DNA of 40,913 nucleotides from Candidatus Sphingobacterium stercoripullorum. GTDB lineage: Bacteria; Bacteroidota; Bacteroidia; Sphingobacteriales; Sphingobacteriaceae. The stretch spans positions 1 to 40,913 of the forward strand of contig DXEZ01000328.1 of NCBI GenBank assembly GCA_019114715.1, written 5' to 3'. The first letter of the stretch is position 1. Each line of letters opens with the position of its first letter. Both the position numbers and the translations under genes were made by a program. This document shows positions 9,306-17,180 of this stretch, one piece after another. The notes beneath the pieces were generated by a model, which was not told where the DNA came from, ran no database searches, and worked only from the letters and a program-made list of their open reading frames with translations.

Positions 9306-9686
9306 TTAAAACCCTTCACTTCGCTTAATAATTCTAATTGCCTTGTATTGATCGCTATCGTAATATGGTGGTTGAGAACTTAACTCCATGGGATATTTTG
9401 AGCTATGATCAAAAAAGTATACTGTCGTTTTACCTTCTTTATCTTTGGCTAGCATATCCGCGCAACCGTCGTAATCAGCATTGGTTGTTTGCTCAACACT
9501 GATAGCATAAATATCTTCTTTATTACCGTCTCCTGTTTGCCCTTCAATAAATGCTGCTATGTGAAAGCCACCCTCTAACTTATCAATGGAGGTGTCGTTA
9601 TTTGTTCTGTAGATAAGAAACAGTAGTAATAAAACTAAGGGGATGGCCGAGAACCAAACCCCTTTTTTACTTTTTTTATTCTTCAT
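9306..9686 (-). CDS. Small membrane-anchored protein of unknown function
   Basis: A 126-residue protein with a lysine-rich start, one transmembrane segment (about residues 11-26) and a roughly 100-residue soluble part, probably periplasmic. Its start overlaps the stop of the DJ-1/PfpI gene by one base (TAATG), which implies translational coupling and a shared transcript with that gene and the FMN reductase. The soluble part is acidic, with two cysteine-poor beta-like segments ('GGFHIAAFIEGQ', 'KTTVYFFDHSSKYPMEL'). I recognise no family. A link to the redox or stress theme of its two operon partners is only suggested by position. Confidence 0.75.
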   Translation of the reverse strand: MKNKKSKKGVWFSAIPLVLLLLFLIYRTNNDTSIDKLEGGFHIAAFIEGQTGDGNKEDIYAISVEQTTNADYDGCADMLAKDKEGKTTVYFFDHSSKYPMELSSQPPYYDSDQYKAIRIIKRSEGF

Positions 9687-10264
9687 TATAGCTGTATTGT
9701 TATCCCTAGTAATTTATAAAACTCTTGTAAAATAGCTTGATGACCAGGCCAAGCAGGGGAAGTAACTAAGTTACCGTCAACAATAGCCTGATCCGCTGGG
9801 ATGTTTTTCCATGTACCACCTGCAATTTCTATATCCGGTCCCACCGCCACGTATGCTGTTAGCGTTCTACCTTTTAATACTCCTGCAGCTGTTAACACCT
9901 GTATACCGTGACATATTGCAGCTACCGGTTTATCCTTTTCAAAAAAGTGTTTTGTAATTTCTAACACCCTTTTATTCAGGCGTATGTATTCTGCAGATCT
10001 TCCCCCTGCGATATATAAACCGTCGTATTCATCGGGATTGACCGTATCAAAGTCCTTGTTGATAGCAAAGTTGTGTCCACGCAATTCTTTGTAAGTTTGA
10101 TCCCCCGTAAAATCATGAACTGCTGTAGGTACTACATCTCCTTTTTTTCTTTCAGGGGCAATGGCATGAACTTCTATACCAATAGATCCCATAGCTTGAA
10201 ACGGAACCATAGCTTCGTAATCTTCCACATAATCTCCAACGAGTAATAATATTTTCTTAGCCAT
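9686..10264 (-). CDS. DJ-1/PfpI family protein
   Basis: A 192-residue cytoplasmic protein of the DJ-1/PfpI superfamily, which includes deglycases, chaperones and protease-like proteins. It has the N-terminal 'KKILLLVGDYVEDYEAMVPF' with the conserved acidic residue near 14-17, the 'DGLYIAGGRSAEYIR' strand-turn, and the nucleophile elbow 'VAAICHGIQVLTAAG' with Cys118 next to His119. The length fits a single-domain PfpI/YhbO-type member. It sits between an FMN reductase (7 bases upstream) and the membrane-anchored small protein (1-base overlap), so these three genes form an operon. The precise activity cannot be told from sequence. Confidence 0.93.
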   Translation of the reverse strand: MAKKILLLVGDYVEDYEAMVPFQAMGSIGIEVHAIAPERKKGDVVPTAVHDFTGDQTYKELRGHNFAINKDFDTVNPDEYDGLYIAGGRSAEYIRLNKRVLEITKHFFEKDKPVAAICHGIQVLTAAGVLKGRTLTAYVAVGPDIEIAGGTWKNIPADQAIVDGNLVTSPAWPGHQAILQEFYKLLGITIQL

Positions 10265-10271
10265 AATCTTA

Positions 10272-10841
10272 TTATTTTATATTTAACATTTCGTTTAATT
10301 CTCGCATTTTCTTTTTGCTCTTTCTAATTGCACTTTCAAGCTGGCTGCGTAAAAGGGGTGTTGTTATTCCTTTTCCGGCTTGAAAGTTTTGTGAAAACTG
10401 GGGTAAACTAAAAGTTGAAATAACGTTAGCACCTTCAATTTTCATTCGTTCTTGGGCAATCTCCATTACTTTTGCACCACCCCGAATACCGTTGCTGGTA
10501 GACAGTAGAAACATGTTTTTCCCCGCATAAATTTTCCCAGGCTTAATTCTTGAAGACCAATCGGCCACGTTCTTATAGGCCGCAGAATAATTACCATTGT
10601 GTTCGGCAAATGATATAATGGTAAGATCTGCCCAGTCGAGTTGCTCTCTAAAACGATAGGCTTTCTCTGGTATACCTTCTTTTATTTCTCTATCAGCAGA
10701 GTATAATGGCATTTCAAAATCATGCAAATCTAAAATAACCACTTCATCATCTATTCCTTTATAGTATTTACAAACATTGCTTACCAGCTGTTTGTTTATT
10801 GAATTGCTACTATTGCTAGCAGCAAAGGCAAAGATCTTCAT
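10272..10841 (-). CDS. NADPH-dependent FMN reductase family protein
   Basis: A flavodoxin-like NAD(P)H:FMN oxidoreductase of about 189 residues. The first strand 'MKIFAFAASNSSNSINKQL' ends in the Ser/Asn-rich phosphate-binding loop for FMN. The later 'EHNGNYSAAYKNVADW' corresponds to the family's 'PEYNGS...LKNAIDW' flavin-contact segment, and 'LLSTSNGIRGG' is the third flavin loop. I chose ATG 10841 over an in-frame TTG nine bases upstream because the conserved first strand begins there. It is the first gene of an operon with the DJ-1/PfpI protein and a small membrane protein, consistent with a quinone or flavin reduction role in oxidative stress; that role is inference. Confidence 0.93.
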   Translation of the reverse strand: MKIFAFAASNSSNSINKQLVSNVCKYYKGIDDEVVILDLHDFEMPLYSADREIKEGIPEKAYRFREQLDWADLTIISFAEHNGNYSAAYKNVADWSSRIKPGKIYAGKNMFLLSTSNGIRGGAKVMEIAQERMKIEGANVISTFSLPQFSQNFQAGKGITTPLLRSQLESAIRKSKKKMRELNEMLNIK

Positions 10842-10864
10842 AAAATTCAATATTGTTTCTCTCT

Positions 10865-10894
10865 TAAATGTACGATTTTTTTATCTTTATCAAA
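10865..10894 (-). promoter_or_regulatory. Candidate Bacteroidota-type promoter for the FMN reductase operon
   Basis: Read on the minus strand, TTTG (10894-10891) is followed after 18 bases by TACATTTA (10872-10865), one base off the TAnnTTTG -7 consensus. It lies 24 bases upstream of the FMN reductase ATG. It is within the short divergent region shared with the SGNH hydrolase gene. Confidence 0.45.
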
Positions 10895-10915
10895 CATTTA
10901 TGCTAGAATAAAATT

Positions 10916-12031
10916 ATGTATTTTAAGAATTTTACACTCATTATCCTTTGTTTGCTGCTTGGTGGGAATATATCTTACTCTCAGAATGGGTATGTAAAAA
11001 AGTGGAGTAGTCCTCTAGACAGCAATGCGGTACGAGGGAGACTTAGTGAGTTCTCTGAGAGTAATTTCCATAGGCTACCAGAAGCCATGAAGGACTCGCT
11101 GAGAGAACCTGTGTGGAATTTAAGCAAACACAGCGCTGGTTTATACATCGATTTTAAGAGTGCCGCTGAATCCATCTCAGTTAGATATGGCGTTTCGGGT
11201 TCATTAAACATGCCCCATATGCCAACAACTGGTGTTAGTGGACTCGATCTCTATGCTTTTGATACAGACAGAAAAGAGTGGAACTGGGCACATGGAAGCT
11301 ATCATTTTTCCGATACGATTACCTATAACTTTTCCGACTTAAGCGCAAAAGGGGAGAATTTAAATTACCGGTTATACTTACCGCTTTATAATGAAGTAAC
11401 CTGGCTGGAAATTGCAACTAGCGATGGGGTAGAGGTTCACTATATCACTCCTAAGCCGACGAATAAGGCCATTTTAGTTTATGGAACTTCCATTGCTCAA
11501 GGGGCATGTGCAAGCCGTCCGGGATTAGCATGGACAAATATTTTAGGACGATTAACCAATAGCCCGGTTATTAATTTAGGGTTTTCAGGGAATGGTAGGC
11601 TAGAACCTGTTTTAATTGAAAGAATACTAAATCAGGACGCCCTGGCCATTGTCTTAGACTGCTTGCCCAACTTAGGGGTAAGTAAAAATCTTCCCGCCGA
11701 TAAGCTGAAAGAATTAATAATAAACGCAGTGAAACAAATTCGTGCAGCGAACTCTCAAGTACCTATTATTTTTACCGAGCACAGTGCTGGATTTAACCCT
11801 CAGGTACTCAATAGAAATAGCCATAAAGTAGCGGAAGAGACTACTTTAATTGCTAGAGAAGCCATTAAAGAATTAATGAATGCTGGTGTAGAGCATATTT
11901 ATACCCTTAAAAATAGTGCAATTGATTTGTCAATAAATTCGACTGTTGATTATGTTCATCCCAATGATTTAGGGATGGAGAAAATAGCAGAGGCTTACCA
12001 CGAGCTTATTAAAAGCAGGCATATATTATAA
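10916..12031 (+). CDS. Secreted GxDLY-type SGNH hydrolase
   Basis: A 371-residue exported esterase-like enzyme. A signal peptide (about residues 1-22, ending 'NISYSQ') is followed by a beta-sandwich domain with the family's name-giving motif in 'GVSGLDLYAF'. A C-terminal SGNH domain follows. Its block I is 'LVYGTSIAQG' (nucleophile Ser192), the later block residues are in 'LGFSGNGRLE' (Asn226), and the Asp/His pair is in 'DYVHPND' (Asp345, His348). These enzymes belong to the Lipase_GDSL_3 group and are often tied to polysaccharide deacetylation, but the substrate here is unknown. It is divergent from the FMN reductase operon and convergent with the thioesterase, with only three bases between stop codons. 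Confidence 0.9.
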   Translation: MYFKNFTLIILCLLLGGNISYSQNGYVKKWSSPLDSNAVRGRLSEFSESNFHRLPEAMKDSLREPVWNLSKHSAGLYIDFKSAAESISVRYGVSGSLNMPHMPTTGVSGLDLYAFDTDRKEWNWAHGSYHFSDTITYNFSDLSAKGENLNYRLYLPLYNEVTWLEIATSDGVEVHYITPKPTNKAILVYGTSIAQGACASRPGLAWTNILGRLTNSPVINLGFSGNGRLEPVLIERILNQDALAIVLDCLPNLGVSKNLPADKLKELIINAVKQIRAANSQVPIIFTEHSAGFNPQVLNRNSHKVAEETTLIAREAIKELMNAGVEHIYTLKNSAIDLSINSTVDYVHPNDLGMEKIAEAYHELIKSRHIL

Positions 12032-12034
12032 ACT

Positions 12035-12472
12035 TCACTTTGTTTCTTGGTAGTCTTCTGATTTAGGGATTTTATCGAAGTAGGATGTCCATTCTTCCGG
12101 TAGGGTGGTCAACTTTCGTTTCTTTAAATCCATCCATGCCCCATCTACAGTTACCACTGCAGCTAACACCTCATTCTCCTTCCATATCGAGTGTCTGAAA
12201 GAGAAGCGTGAGTTTGAATGGTTATATCTGGTAATCTCTATTTGGACGTTTATAAGTTCATTCAATCTAACCTCTCTCAAATAGACTAGTTCCTCACGAA
12301 ATAAAATGGGACCAACCTTTAAGTTTTCTAATTCTTGCATAGACAAGCCTACATCAGTAAGCATGTTTATTCGTGCTTGAGCACATAAATCTGCATATGA
12401 AGAGTGTCTAAGGTGGTTATTTGCATCCATTTGAGACCATAGAACCTGGCCACTGTAGTATATGTGTTTCAT
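12035..12472 (-). CDS. Acyl-CoA thioesterase (4HBT hot-dog family)
   Basis: A 145-residue single hot-dog-fold protein of the 4-hydroxybenzoyl-CoA thioesterase type. The catalytic-loop motif is visible near the N-terminus: 'VLWSQMDANNHLRHSSYADL', with the Asp that positions the thioester and the following Asn-His. The central strand 'GPILFREELVYLREVRLNE' and the late 'AAVVTVDGAWMDLKKRK' also fit. It lies 70 bases downstream of fabG on the same strand, with a likely terminator between them. Position next to an acyl-carrier reductase suggests fatty acyl metabolism. The exact substrate is not readable. Confidence 0.9.
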   Translation of the reverse strand: MKHIYYSGQVLWSQMDANNHLRHSSYADLCAQARINMLTDVGLSMQELENLKVGPILFREELVYLREVRLNELINVQIEITRYNHSNSRFSFRHSIWKENEVLAAVVTVDGAWMDLKKRKLTTLPEEWTSYFDKIPKSEDYQETK

Positions 12473-12502
12473 GAATTTTTTAGCTTGGATTTAAACAAAA
12501 GT

Positions 12503-12530
12503 AGTATCCCTGAATACTCTCAAGGATACT
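12503..12530 (-). terminator. Likely terminator after fabG
   Basis: Inverted repeat AGTATCC / GGATACT with an additional inner TGA/TCA pairing across one mismatch. On the minus strand it is followed by ACTTTTGTTT. It lies 13 bases past the fabG stop and before the thioesterase start. Confidence 0.55.
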
Positions 12531-12542
12531 AGAAAATCTTTG

Positions 12543-13286
12543 TTATAACATACCTCCACAAACCGAAATTACCTGTCCTGAGATATAACTGGATAAATCA
12601 GATGCTAAGAATAAGCAAGTGTTAGCAACGTCTTCCGTTTCACCTGCGCGTTTTAATGGGATAGATGCTTCCCAACCTTCAACCACTTTAGGATCCAGAA
12701 TTTCAGTCATTTCTGTTTTAATAAAACCCGGTGCAACAACATTCGCACGGATGTTTCTAGAGCCTAGCTCTTTTGCAATTGATTTTGTGAAACCAATGAT
12801 ACCCGATTTACTTGCTGCGTAATTGGATTGCCCTGCATTACCTTGCACACCAACAACAGAACTCATATTAATGAATACACCTTTTCTATTGCGCATCATT
12901 GTACGGCTCGCTGCTTTGGTGATGTTGAATATAGACTTCAAGTTAACGTTTATTACATCATCCCACTGTTCCTCAGACATACGCATCAACAGGCCATCTT
13001 TTGTAATCCCAGCATTGTTAACCACAATATCTAAGGTTCCAAAATCTTTTACTATTTCATCGATTAATTCATGCGCTTGATTGAAATCAGACGCATCAGA
13101 ACGGTATCCTTTGGCTTTTACATTGAATGCTTGCAACTCGGATTCTAATTGCTGACCCCTCTCTACTGAAGAAAGGTAAGTGAAAGCTACCTGTGCTCCA
13201 TGGCTTGCAAAAACTTCAGCTATTTTCCTTCCAATTCCTTTGGATGCGCCTGTAATTAAGGCTGTTTTTCCTTCTAATAATTTCAT
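12543..13286 (-). CDS. fabG: 3-oxoacyl-[acyl-carrier-protein] reductase (FabG-type SDR)
   Basis: NADPH-dependent reduction of 3-oxoacyl-ACP in fatty acid elongation, cytoplasmic. The 247 residues match FabG length. The Rossmann motif is 'TGASKGIGRKIA' (13-24), followed by 'NNAGITKDGLLMRM' and the catalytic set Ser143 ('INMSSVVGVQGN'), Tyr156 and Lys160 ('NYAASKSG'). The C-terminus 'GQVISVCGGML' fits the family. FabG-like paralogues are common, and no other fab gene is adjacent here, so a role in a related acyl pathway remains possible. It lies between the metallophosphatase and the thioesterase on the same strand. Confidence 0.92.
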   Translation of the reverse strand: MKLLEGKTALITGASKGIGRKIAEVFASHGAQVAFTYLSSVERGQQLESELQAFNVKAKGYRSDASDFNQAHELIDEIVKDFGTLDIVVNNAGITKDGLLMRMSEEQWDDVINVNLKSIFNITKAASRTMMRNRKGVFINMSSVVGVQGNAGQSNYAASKSGIIGFTKSIAKELGSRNIRANVVAPGFIKTEMTEILDPKVVEGWEASIPLKRAGETEDVANTCLFLASDLSSYISGQVISVCGGML

Positions 13287-13362
13287 AAACTAAATTTTTC
13301 CTGAATCTTCAGTGACAAAATCACTAAAATAGTTATTTAAAACTGTAATACTAAACAAATGA

Positions 13363-14325
13363 TTAAACTCGCTGATTTGAACTTGACAGCTCATCCATTT
13401 TGTAACTGTACGTTGAATTGGACTTAGAATGATTACTTTTTTCAAAAGTGAAGTCCATCCGTCCAAGGTAAACGCCTCCAAAACCAGTCTGATTGATATA
13501 AATAGGTTTACCCTCCATATTCTTTTCGATTACTGGCTCCTCTAAAAATGTGTGTGTATGTCCACCAATTATCAAGTCAATATTTTTTGAATTCCTAGCT
13601 AATACAAAATCGGAAATTCTATCGTCCTTGTACTTAAAGCCCAAATGTGAAAGGCAAATGATAAAATCACACTTTTCTTTCTTTTTTAGGCTATACGATA
13701 TGTTATTAGCTGTTTCTATGGGATCCAAATATTTCATTCCCTGGATGTTCTTGGGGTCTACTAACCCTTTAATGTCAATGCCTAAGCCAAAGACGCCCAC
13801 TTTTACTTTACCTTTTTTAAATATTTTATAAGGTATAGTTTTACCCTCGAGGATGGTATTTGAGAAGTCATAATTGCTTACAATAATAGGGAAGTTAGCC
13901 AGTGGAGCAATTTTCGAAAGACCATCTAGTCCATTATCAAATTCATGATTCCCTAAAGTCACCGCGTCGTATTTTAACTTATTCATGAGCTTCAACTCCA
14001 GCTCACCTCCAAATAAATTAAAGTAGGGGGTTCCTTGCAGGAAATCTCCAGCATCAAATAAGAGAACATGATCTTGCTCTTCTCTTATCTGATTGATTAA
14101 AGTACTGCGCCTGGCGACACCACCTAGCCCTTGAAAAGGGCCTCCATCCATCGGGAAGGGATCAATTCTGCTGTGTACATCGTTCGTATGTAAAACGGTA
14201 AGTTTAAGGGTGTTTTTTGAGCCAGTTTTACTAAAAGAGCGACTATTTGGTAGAAGCAATCCTGCTCCCATCACACTTGCAGTTTGTATAAACCGTCTTC
14301 TATTTAAAGATTTGGATTCTTTCAT
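13363..14325 (-). CDS. Metallophosphatase: 5'-nucleotidase N-terminal domain alone, Tat-exported
   Basis: Calcineurin-like phosphoesterase of the UshA/5'-nucleotidase group, 320 residues, covering only the catalytic metal-binding domain. A twin-arginine signal 'LNRRRFIQTASVMGAGLLL' (8-26) predicts folded export by Tat. Metal ligands are visible: 'HTNDVHSR' (Asp49, His51), 'DAGDFLQG' (Asp91/94), 'TLGNHEFD' (Asn126, His127), 'LSHLG' and 'GGHTHTFLE'. The C-terminal substrate-binding domain normally fused to it is missing. It is instead encoded by the gene immediately upstream, whose 3' end overlaps this start by 26 bases. The two probably act together on periplasmic nucleotides; that is inference. 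Confidence 0.94.
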   Translation of the reverse strand: MKESKSLNRRRFIQTASVMGAGLLLPNSRSFSKTGSKNTLKLTVLHTNDVHSRIDPFPMDGGPFQGLGGVARRSTLINQIREEQDHVLLFDAGDFLQGTPYFNLFGGELELKLMNKLKYDAVTLGNHEFDNGLDGLSKIAPLANFPIIVSNYDFSNTILEGKTIPYKIFKKGKVKVGVFGLGIDIKGLVDPKNIQGMKYLDPIETANNISYSLKKKEKCDFIICLSHLGFKYKDDRISDFVLARNSKNIDLIIGGHTHTFLEEPVIEKNMEGKPIYINQTGFGGVYLGRMDFTFEKSNHSKSNSTYSYKMDELSSSNQRV

Positions 14326-15055
14326 GATTACCGACTTTAATAGTTTGGTTTCTTTCTGTTTGCTCTTTTAAATATGAAATCAACATATCTCGTAATTTAA
14401 CAGGATAATCTACTCGCGACAAGGGTTCATTCATAGTAGGCACCTGATCTCCTCCATTGGCTATATAGTCATAAGTTGCCATTTTATACGTCTTACCAGC
14501 GTCTATTTTATTTCCACCAATAATAATTTTTTCAACCTTAGTAGGAGTTCCCTGGATTTCCAGTCCGGCTACAGGCTGTCCATTTGCTTGAAGAATATAT
14601 AAGGCCAATTCCTCCACTTGCTGGGCAGATAAGGTTAGTATTGTAATTGTATTTTCAAAAGGCATCAACTCATAAATATGTCCAAGAGTGATAGGTCCTT
14701 TAGGAAGACCTATACGAACACCTCCCTTTGTGCCGAATGAAAAAACTACGTCCGAGTCCAATTTACGACTTTGATCCAATAAAGCATCACCAAAAAGCAT
14801 TCCTACTAAATTATCCTTCCAATCAAAAGATTTTGTTATGTCTTGTTCAGAAATAGCAATGACATCGTTCATTAAACTGTCGTATGTTAATTTGTAAGAA
14901 CGCGTAAATGCTTCGATTGTAGGATCCGATGACACGGTTGAATCAACTAGGAAGTTGGTATGATAGGGAGTGCTTACTAAAAGACTAGGCGATTTACATG
15001 CCGTAATTAGTCCAACTAAAAGAAGGAAGAATCCTGTTTTAAAATACTGTGCCAT
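14300..15055 (-). CDS. 5'-nucleotidase C-terminal domain lipoprotein
   Basis: A 251-residue lipoprotein (lipobox 'VGLITAC', Cys20) consisting of the 5'-nucleotidase C-terminal domain. Family landmarks are 'FSFGTKGGVRIGLPKGPITLGHIYE', 'LMPFENTITILTLS' and 'YKMATYDYIANGGDQVP'. This domain normally binds the nucleotide and swings onto a metallophosphatase domain in the same chain. Here the metallophosphatase is a separate protein encoded next, with a 26-base overlap, so expression is coupled. The lipid anchor on this half and the Tat signal on the other would place both outside the cytoplasm. The gene begins the apparent operon with the metallophosphatase, possibly including fabG. Confidence 0.9.
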   Translation of the reverse strand: MAQYFKTGFFLLLVGLITACKSPSLLVSTPYHTNFLVDSTVSSDPTIEAFTRSYKLTYDSLMNDVIAISEQDITKSFDWKDNLVGMLFGDALLDQSRKLDSDVVFSFGTKGGVRIGLPKGPITLGHIYELMPFENTITILTLSAQQVEELALYILQANGQPVAGLEIQGTPTKVEKIIIGGNKIDAGKTYKMATYDYIANGGDQVPTMNEPLSRVDYPVKLRDMLISYLKEQTERNQTIKVGNHERIQIFK

Positions 15056-15185
15056 TCTTACTTAATATTTATTTTTTCAAAATAGCCGTAAGTTTAAACT
15101 AAATAATGGTTTAGATCATTATTATATTGTTAAATCCGATGGGTGCGAATAGCATTAGCTATTGTAGAGGCCTTTACAATAAAAA

Positions 15186-15224
15186 TTAATAAAAGCAACG
15201 GGGATATCCCATTGCTTTTATTAA
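15186..15224 (-). terminator. Strong terminator hairpin after accA
   Basis: A 39-base near-perfect inverted repeat. The arms begin TTAATAAAAGCAA and end TTGCTTTTATTAA, followed inward by a single C/A mismatch and GGG/CCC around a five-base loop. It starts 6 bases past the accA stop on the minus strand. The AT-rich outer arms could let it work in both directions. Confidence 0.75.
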
Positions 15225-15229
15225 TTCAT

Positions 15230-16183
15230 CTATTCATTTATCACTCCCATGTGACTGAACTTGTCAATTCTCTTATTTACAAGCTCTTTGGGGGATAGTT
15301 TCTTGAGTATAGCTAAATCTTCAATGATTTTATTTTTTACTACCTCACCGGTCCGTTCAGGATCTTGATGAGCGCCACCGATCGGTTCTTCAATAATGCC
15401 GTCAATTAGTTTATTCTTTAGCATATCTTCCGCTGTAAGCTTTAAAGCGTCAGCAGCCTTTTCTTTGTGATCCCAACTTCTCCATAAGATAGAGGAACAA
15501 GATTCCGGGGATATAACAGAATACCAAGTGTTTTGCAACATATATACACGGTCTCCTACGCCTATTCCTAATGCACCTCCGGATGCTCCCTCACCTATAA
15601 CAATACAAAGTATTGGTACCTTTAGCACAGACATTTCTCTAAGGTTCAGTGCTATGGCTTCACCTTGCCCGCGCTCTTCAGCTTCGAGCCCTGGGTAAGC
15701 ACCCATGGTATCTATTAAAGTAACAACTGGTTTGCCGAACTTTTCCGCAAGCTTCATCAGCCTTAATGCTTTTCTATAGCCTTCAGGATTCGCCATTCCA
15801 AAGTTTCTATATTGTCTTTCTTTGGTGTTTTTACCCTTTTGATGGCCTATAACCATTACAGTTTGACCAGCAATTTTTGCAAAGCCACCAATTATAGCTT
15901 TATCATCACGAATATTTCTATCTCCGTGTAGTTCTATGAAATCTTCCGTTATCAGATTGATGTAATCCAGAGTTTGGGGTCTTTCTGGATGCCTAGACAT
16001 TTGTACTTTTTGCCACCCTGTTAGATTGCTGTAGATTTCCTGTTTGGTTATCTCAAGCTTTTCTTCCAACTCTTTTACCGTGGCGCTCATGTCTACTTTT
16101 GTTTTTTCCGATACTTGATGTACCTTCTCGATTTGTGCTTGTAAATCAGCTATCGGTTTCTCAAAATCAAATGTTGTGACCAT
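15230..16183 (-). CDS. accA: Acetyl-CoA carboxylase carboxyltransferase subunit alpha
   Basis: Transfers carboxyl from biotin to acetyl-CoA, giving malonyl-CoA, in complex with AccD. The 317 residues match AccA. An N-terminal coiled helix pair ('FEKPIADLQAQIEKVHQ', 'EKLEITKQEIYSNLTGWQK') precedes the crotonase-like core 'ELHGDRNIRDDKAIIGG', 'GHQKGKNTKER', 'LIDTMGAYPGLEAEERGQ' and the oxyanion region 'GEGASGGALGIGVGDRV'. The C-terminal 'KLIDGIIEEPIGGAHQDPE' is typical. It stands alone, 147 bases downstream of tyrA on the same strand, and is followed by a strong terminator. The biotin carboxylase and AccD genes are not in the window. Confidence 0.98.
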   Translation of the reverse strand: MVTTFDFEKPIADLQAQIEKVHQVSEKTKVDMSATVKELEEKLEITKQEIYSNLTGWQKVQMSRHPERPQTLDYINLITEDFIELHGDRNIRDDKAIIGGFAKIAGQTVMVIGHQKGKNTKERQYRNFGMANPEGYRKALRLMKLAEKFGKPVVTLIDTMGAYPGLEAEERGQGEAIALNLREMSVLKVPILCIVIGEGASGGALGIGVGDRVYMLQNTWYSVISPESCSSILWRSWDHKEKAADALKLTAEDMLKNKLIDGIIEEPIGGAHQDPERTGEVVKNKIIEDLAILKKLSPKELVNKRIDKFSHMGVINE

Positions 16184-16330
16184 AATAGTGCTTAAATACG
16201 ATTCAAGGAGCTAAGTTAAACTATTTTTACCTCAATCAGTAAAAAAATCTAAAAGCCTTATCTTATTCGTTGAATTTTCTATTTGTTTTTAACTATGTAA
16301 ACCTAATTAACTGCTTAGATTTGTTGTATA

Positions 16331-17170
16331 TTATTTAATAATTCGTTGGATTCTATTGGACCTATTTATTAACCTTTTAAGTTCTGTATAATCTTCTTTT
16401 TCTAATGTGTCATGAAGGTTTTTAAGTTGATTAATATGTTCCTCTAATACTTCTAGTACATTTTCACGATTTTGTTTAAAAATAGGTGTCCACATATCAG
16501 AAGAGCTTTTGGCTAACCTAACAGTAGATTCAAATCCTGATCCCGCTAGTTCAAAAATTCTCCCGTGTGACTTTTCTTTTTCTAGTACAGTAAGAGCTAA
16601 TGCAAAAGATGTTAAATGGGAAATATGCGACACGTAAGCCGTATGCATATCGTGCTCCAGAGCATTCATGAAAACCGTTTTCATATGTAACCTCTCGATT
16701 ATTTGATCACATAATTCAAAAGCATCCTCGTCTGTTTTAAAGGCCTCCACATAAACCATTACTTTATCAGCAAACAGACCTCTAATAGCTGCTTGTGGAC
16801 CTGAGTACTCGGTTCCTGCCATGGGGTGTGCAGCTAAATACCGTCCTCTTTTGGGGTGGTCCGCAATTTTATTAAGGATTCTAACTTTCGTAGACCCCAT
16901 GTCAACAACGATTTGATCTTCGATTTTGTTGAGTACATCCAGTATCATCTTTTCTATAGAATCTACTGGAGCGGCCAATACAATAGCTTTAGAAGCAGAA
17001 ATAGCTTTATCCAGAGACATAAACTCATCCACTAAACCCAGCTCCAAGGCCTTCTCCTGGTTTTCTTTGCTTTTGTCAACACCTATAATTCTTTCAAAAA
17101 TCCCAAGCTCTTTTAAACTCAGCGCGAGGCTTCCACCAATTAGCCCTACACCTACAATTGCTATATTCAT
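16331..17170 (-). CDS. tyrA: Prephenate dehydrogenase
   Basis: Oxidative decarboxylation of prephenate to 4-hydroxyphenylpyruvate for tyrosine synthesis, cytoplasmic. The 279-residue protein starts with the NAD(P)-binding motif 'IAIVGVGLIGGSLALSLKE'. It has 'DMGSTKVRILNKI', the substrate-pocket 'AAHPMAGTEYSGPQAA' with the conserved His-Pro-Met-Ala-Gly, and 'YVSHISHLTSFALA' from the helical dimer domain. No chorismate mutase or ACT domain is fused. The aminotransferase gene ends only 10 bases upstream, so the two genes form an operon in which the aminotransferase could complete tyrosine synthesis. Confidence 0.95.
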   Translation of the reverse strand: MNIAIVGVGLIGGSLALSLKELGIFERIIGVDKSKENQEKALELGLVDEFMSLDKAISASKAIVLAAPVDSIEKMILDVLNKIEDQIVVDMGSTKVRILNKIADHPKRGRYLAAHPMAGTEYSGPQAAIRGLFADKVMVYVEAFKTDEDAFELCDQIIERLHMKTVFMNALEHDMHTAYVSHISHLTSFALALTVLEKEKSHGRIFELAGSGFESTVRLAKSSSDMWTPIFKQNRENVLEVLEEHINQLKNLHDTLEKEDYTELKRLINRSNRIQRIIK

Positions 17171-17180
17171 TATTGTAAAA

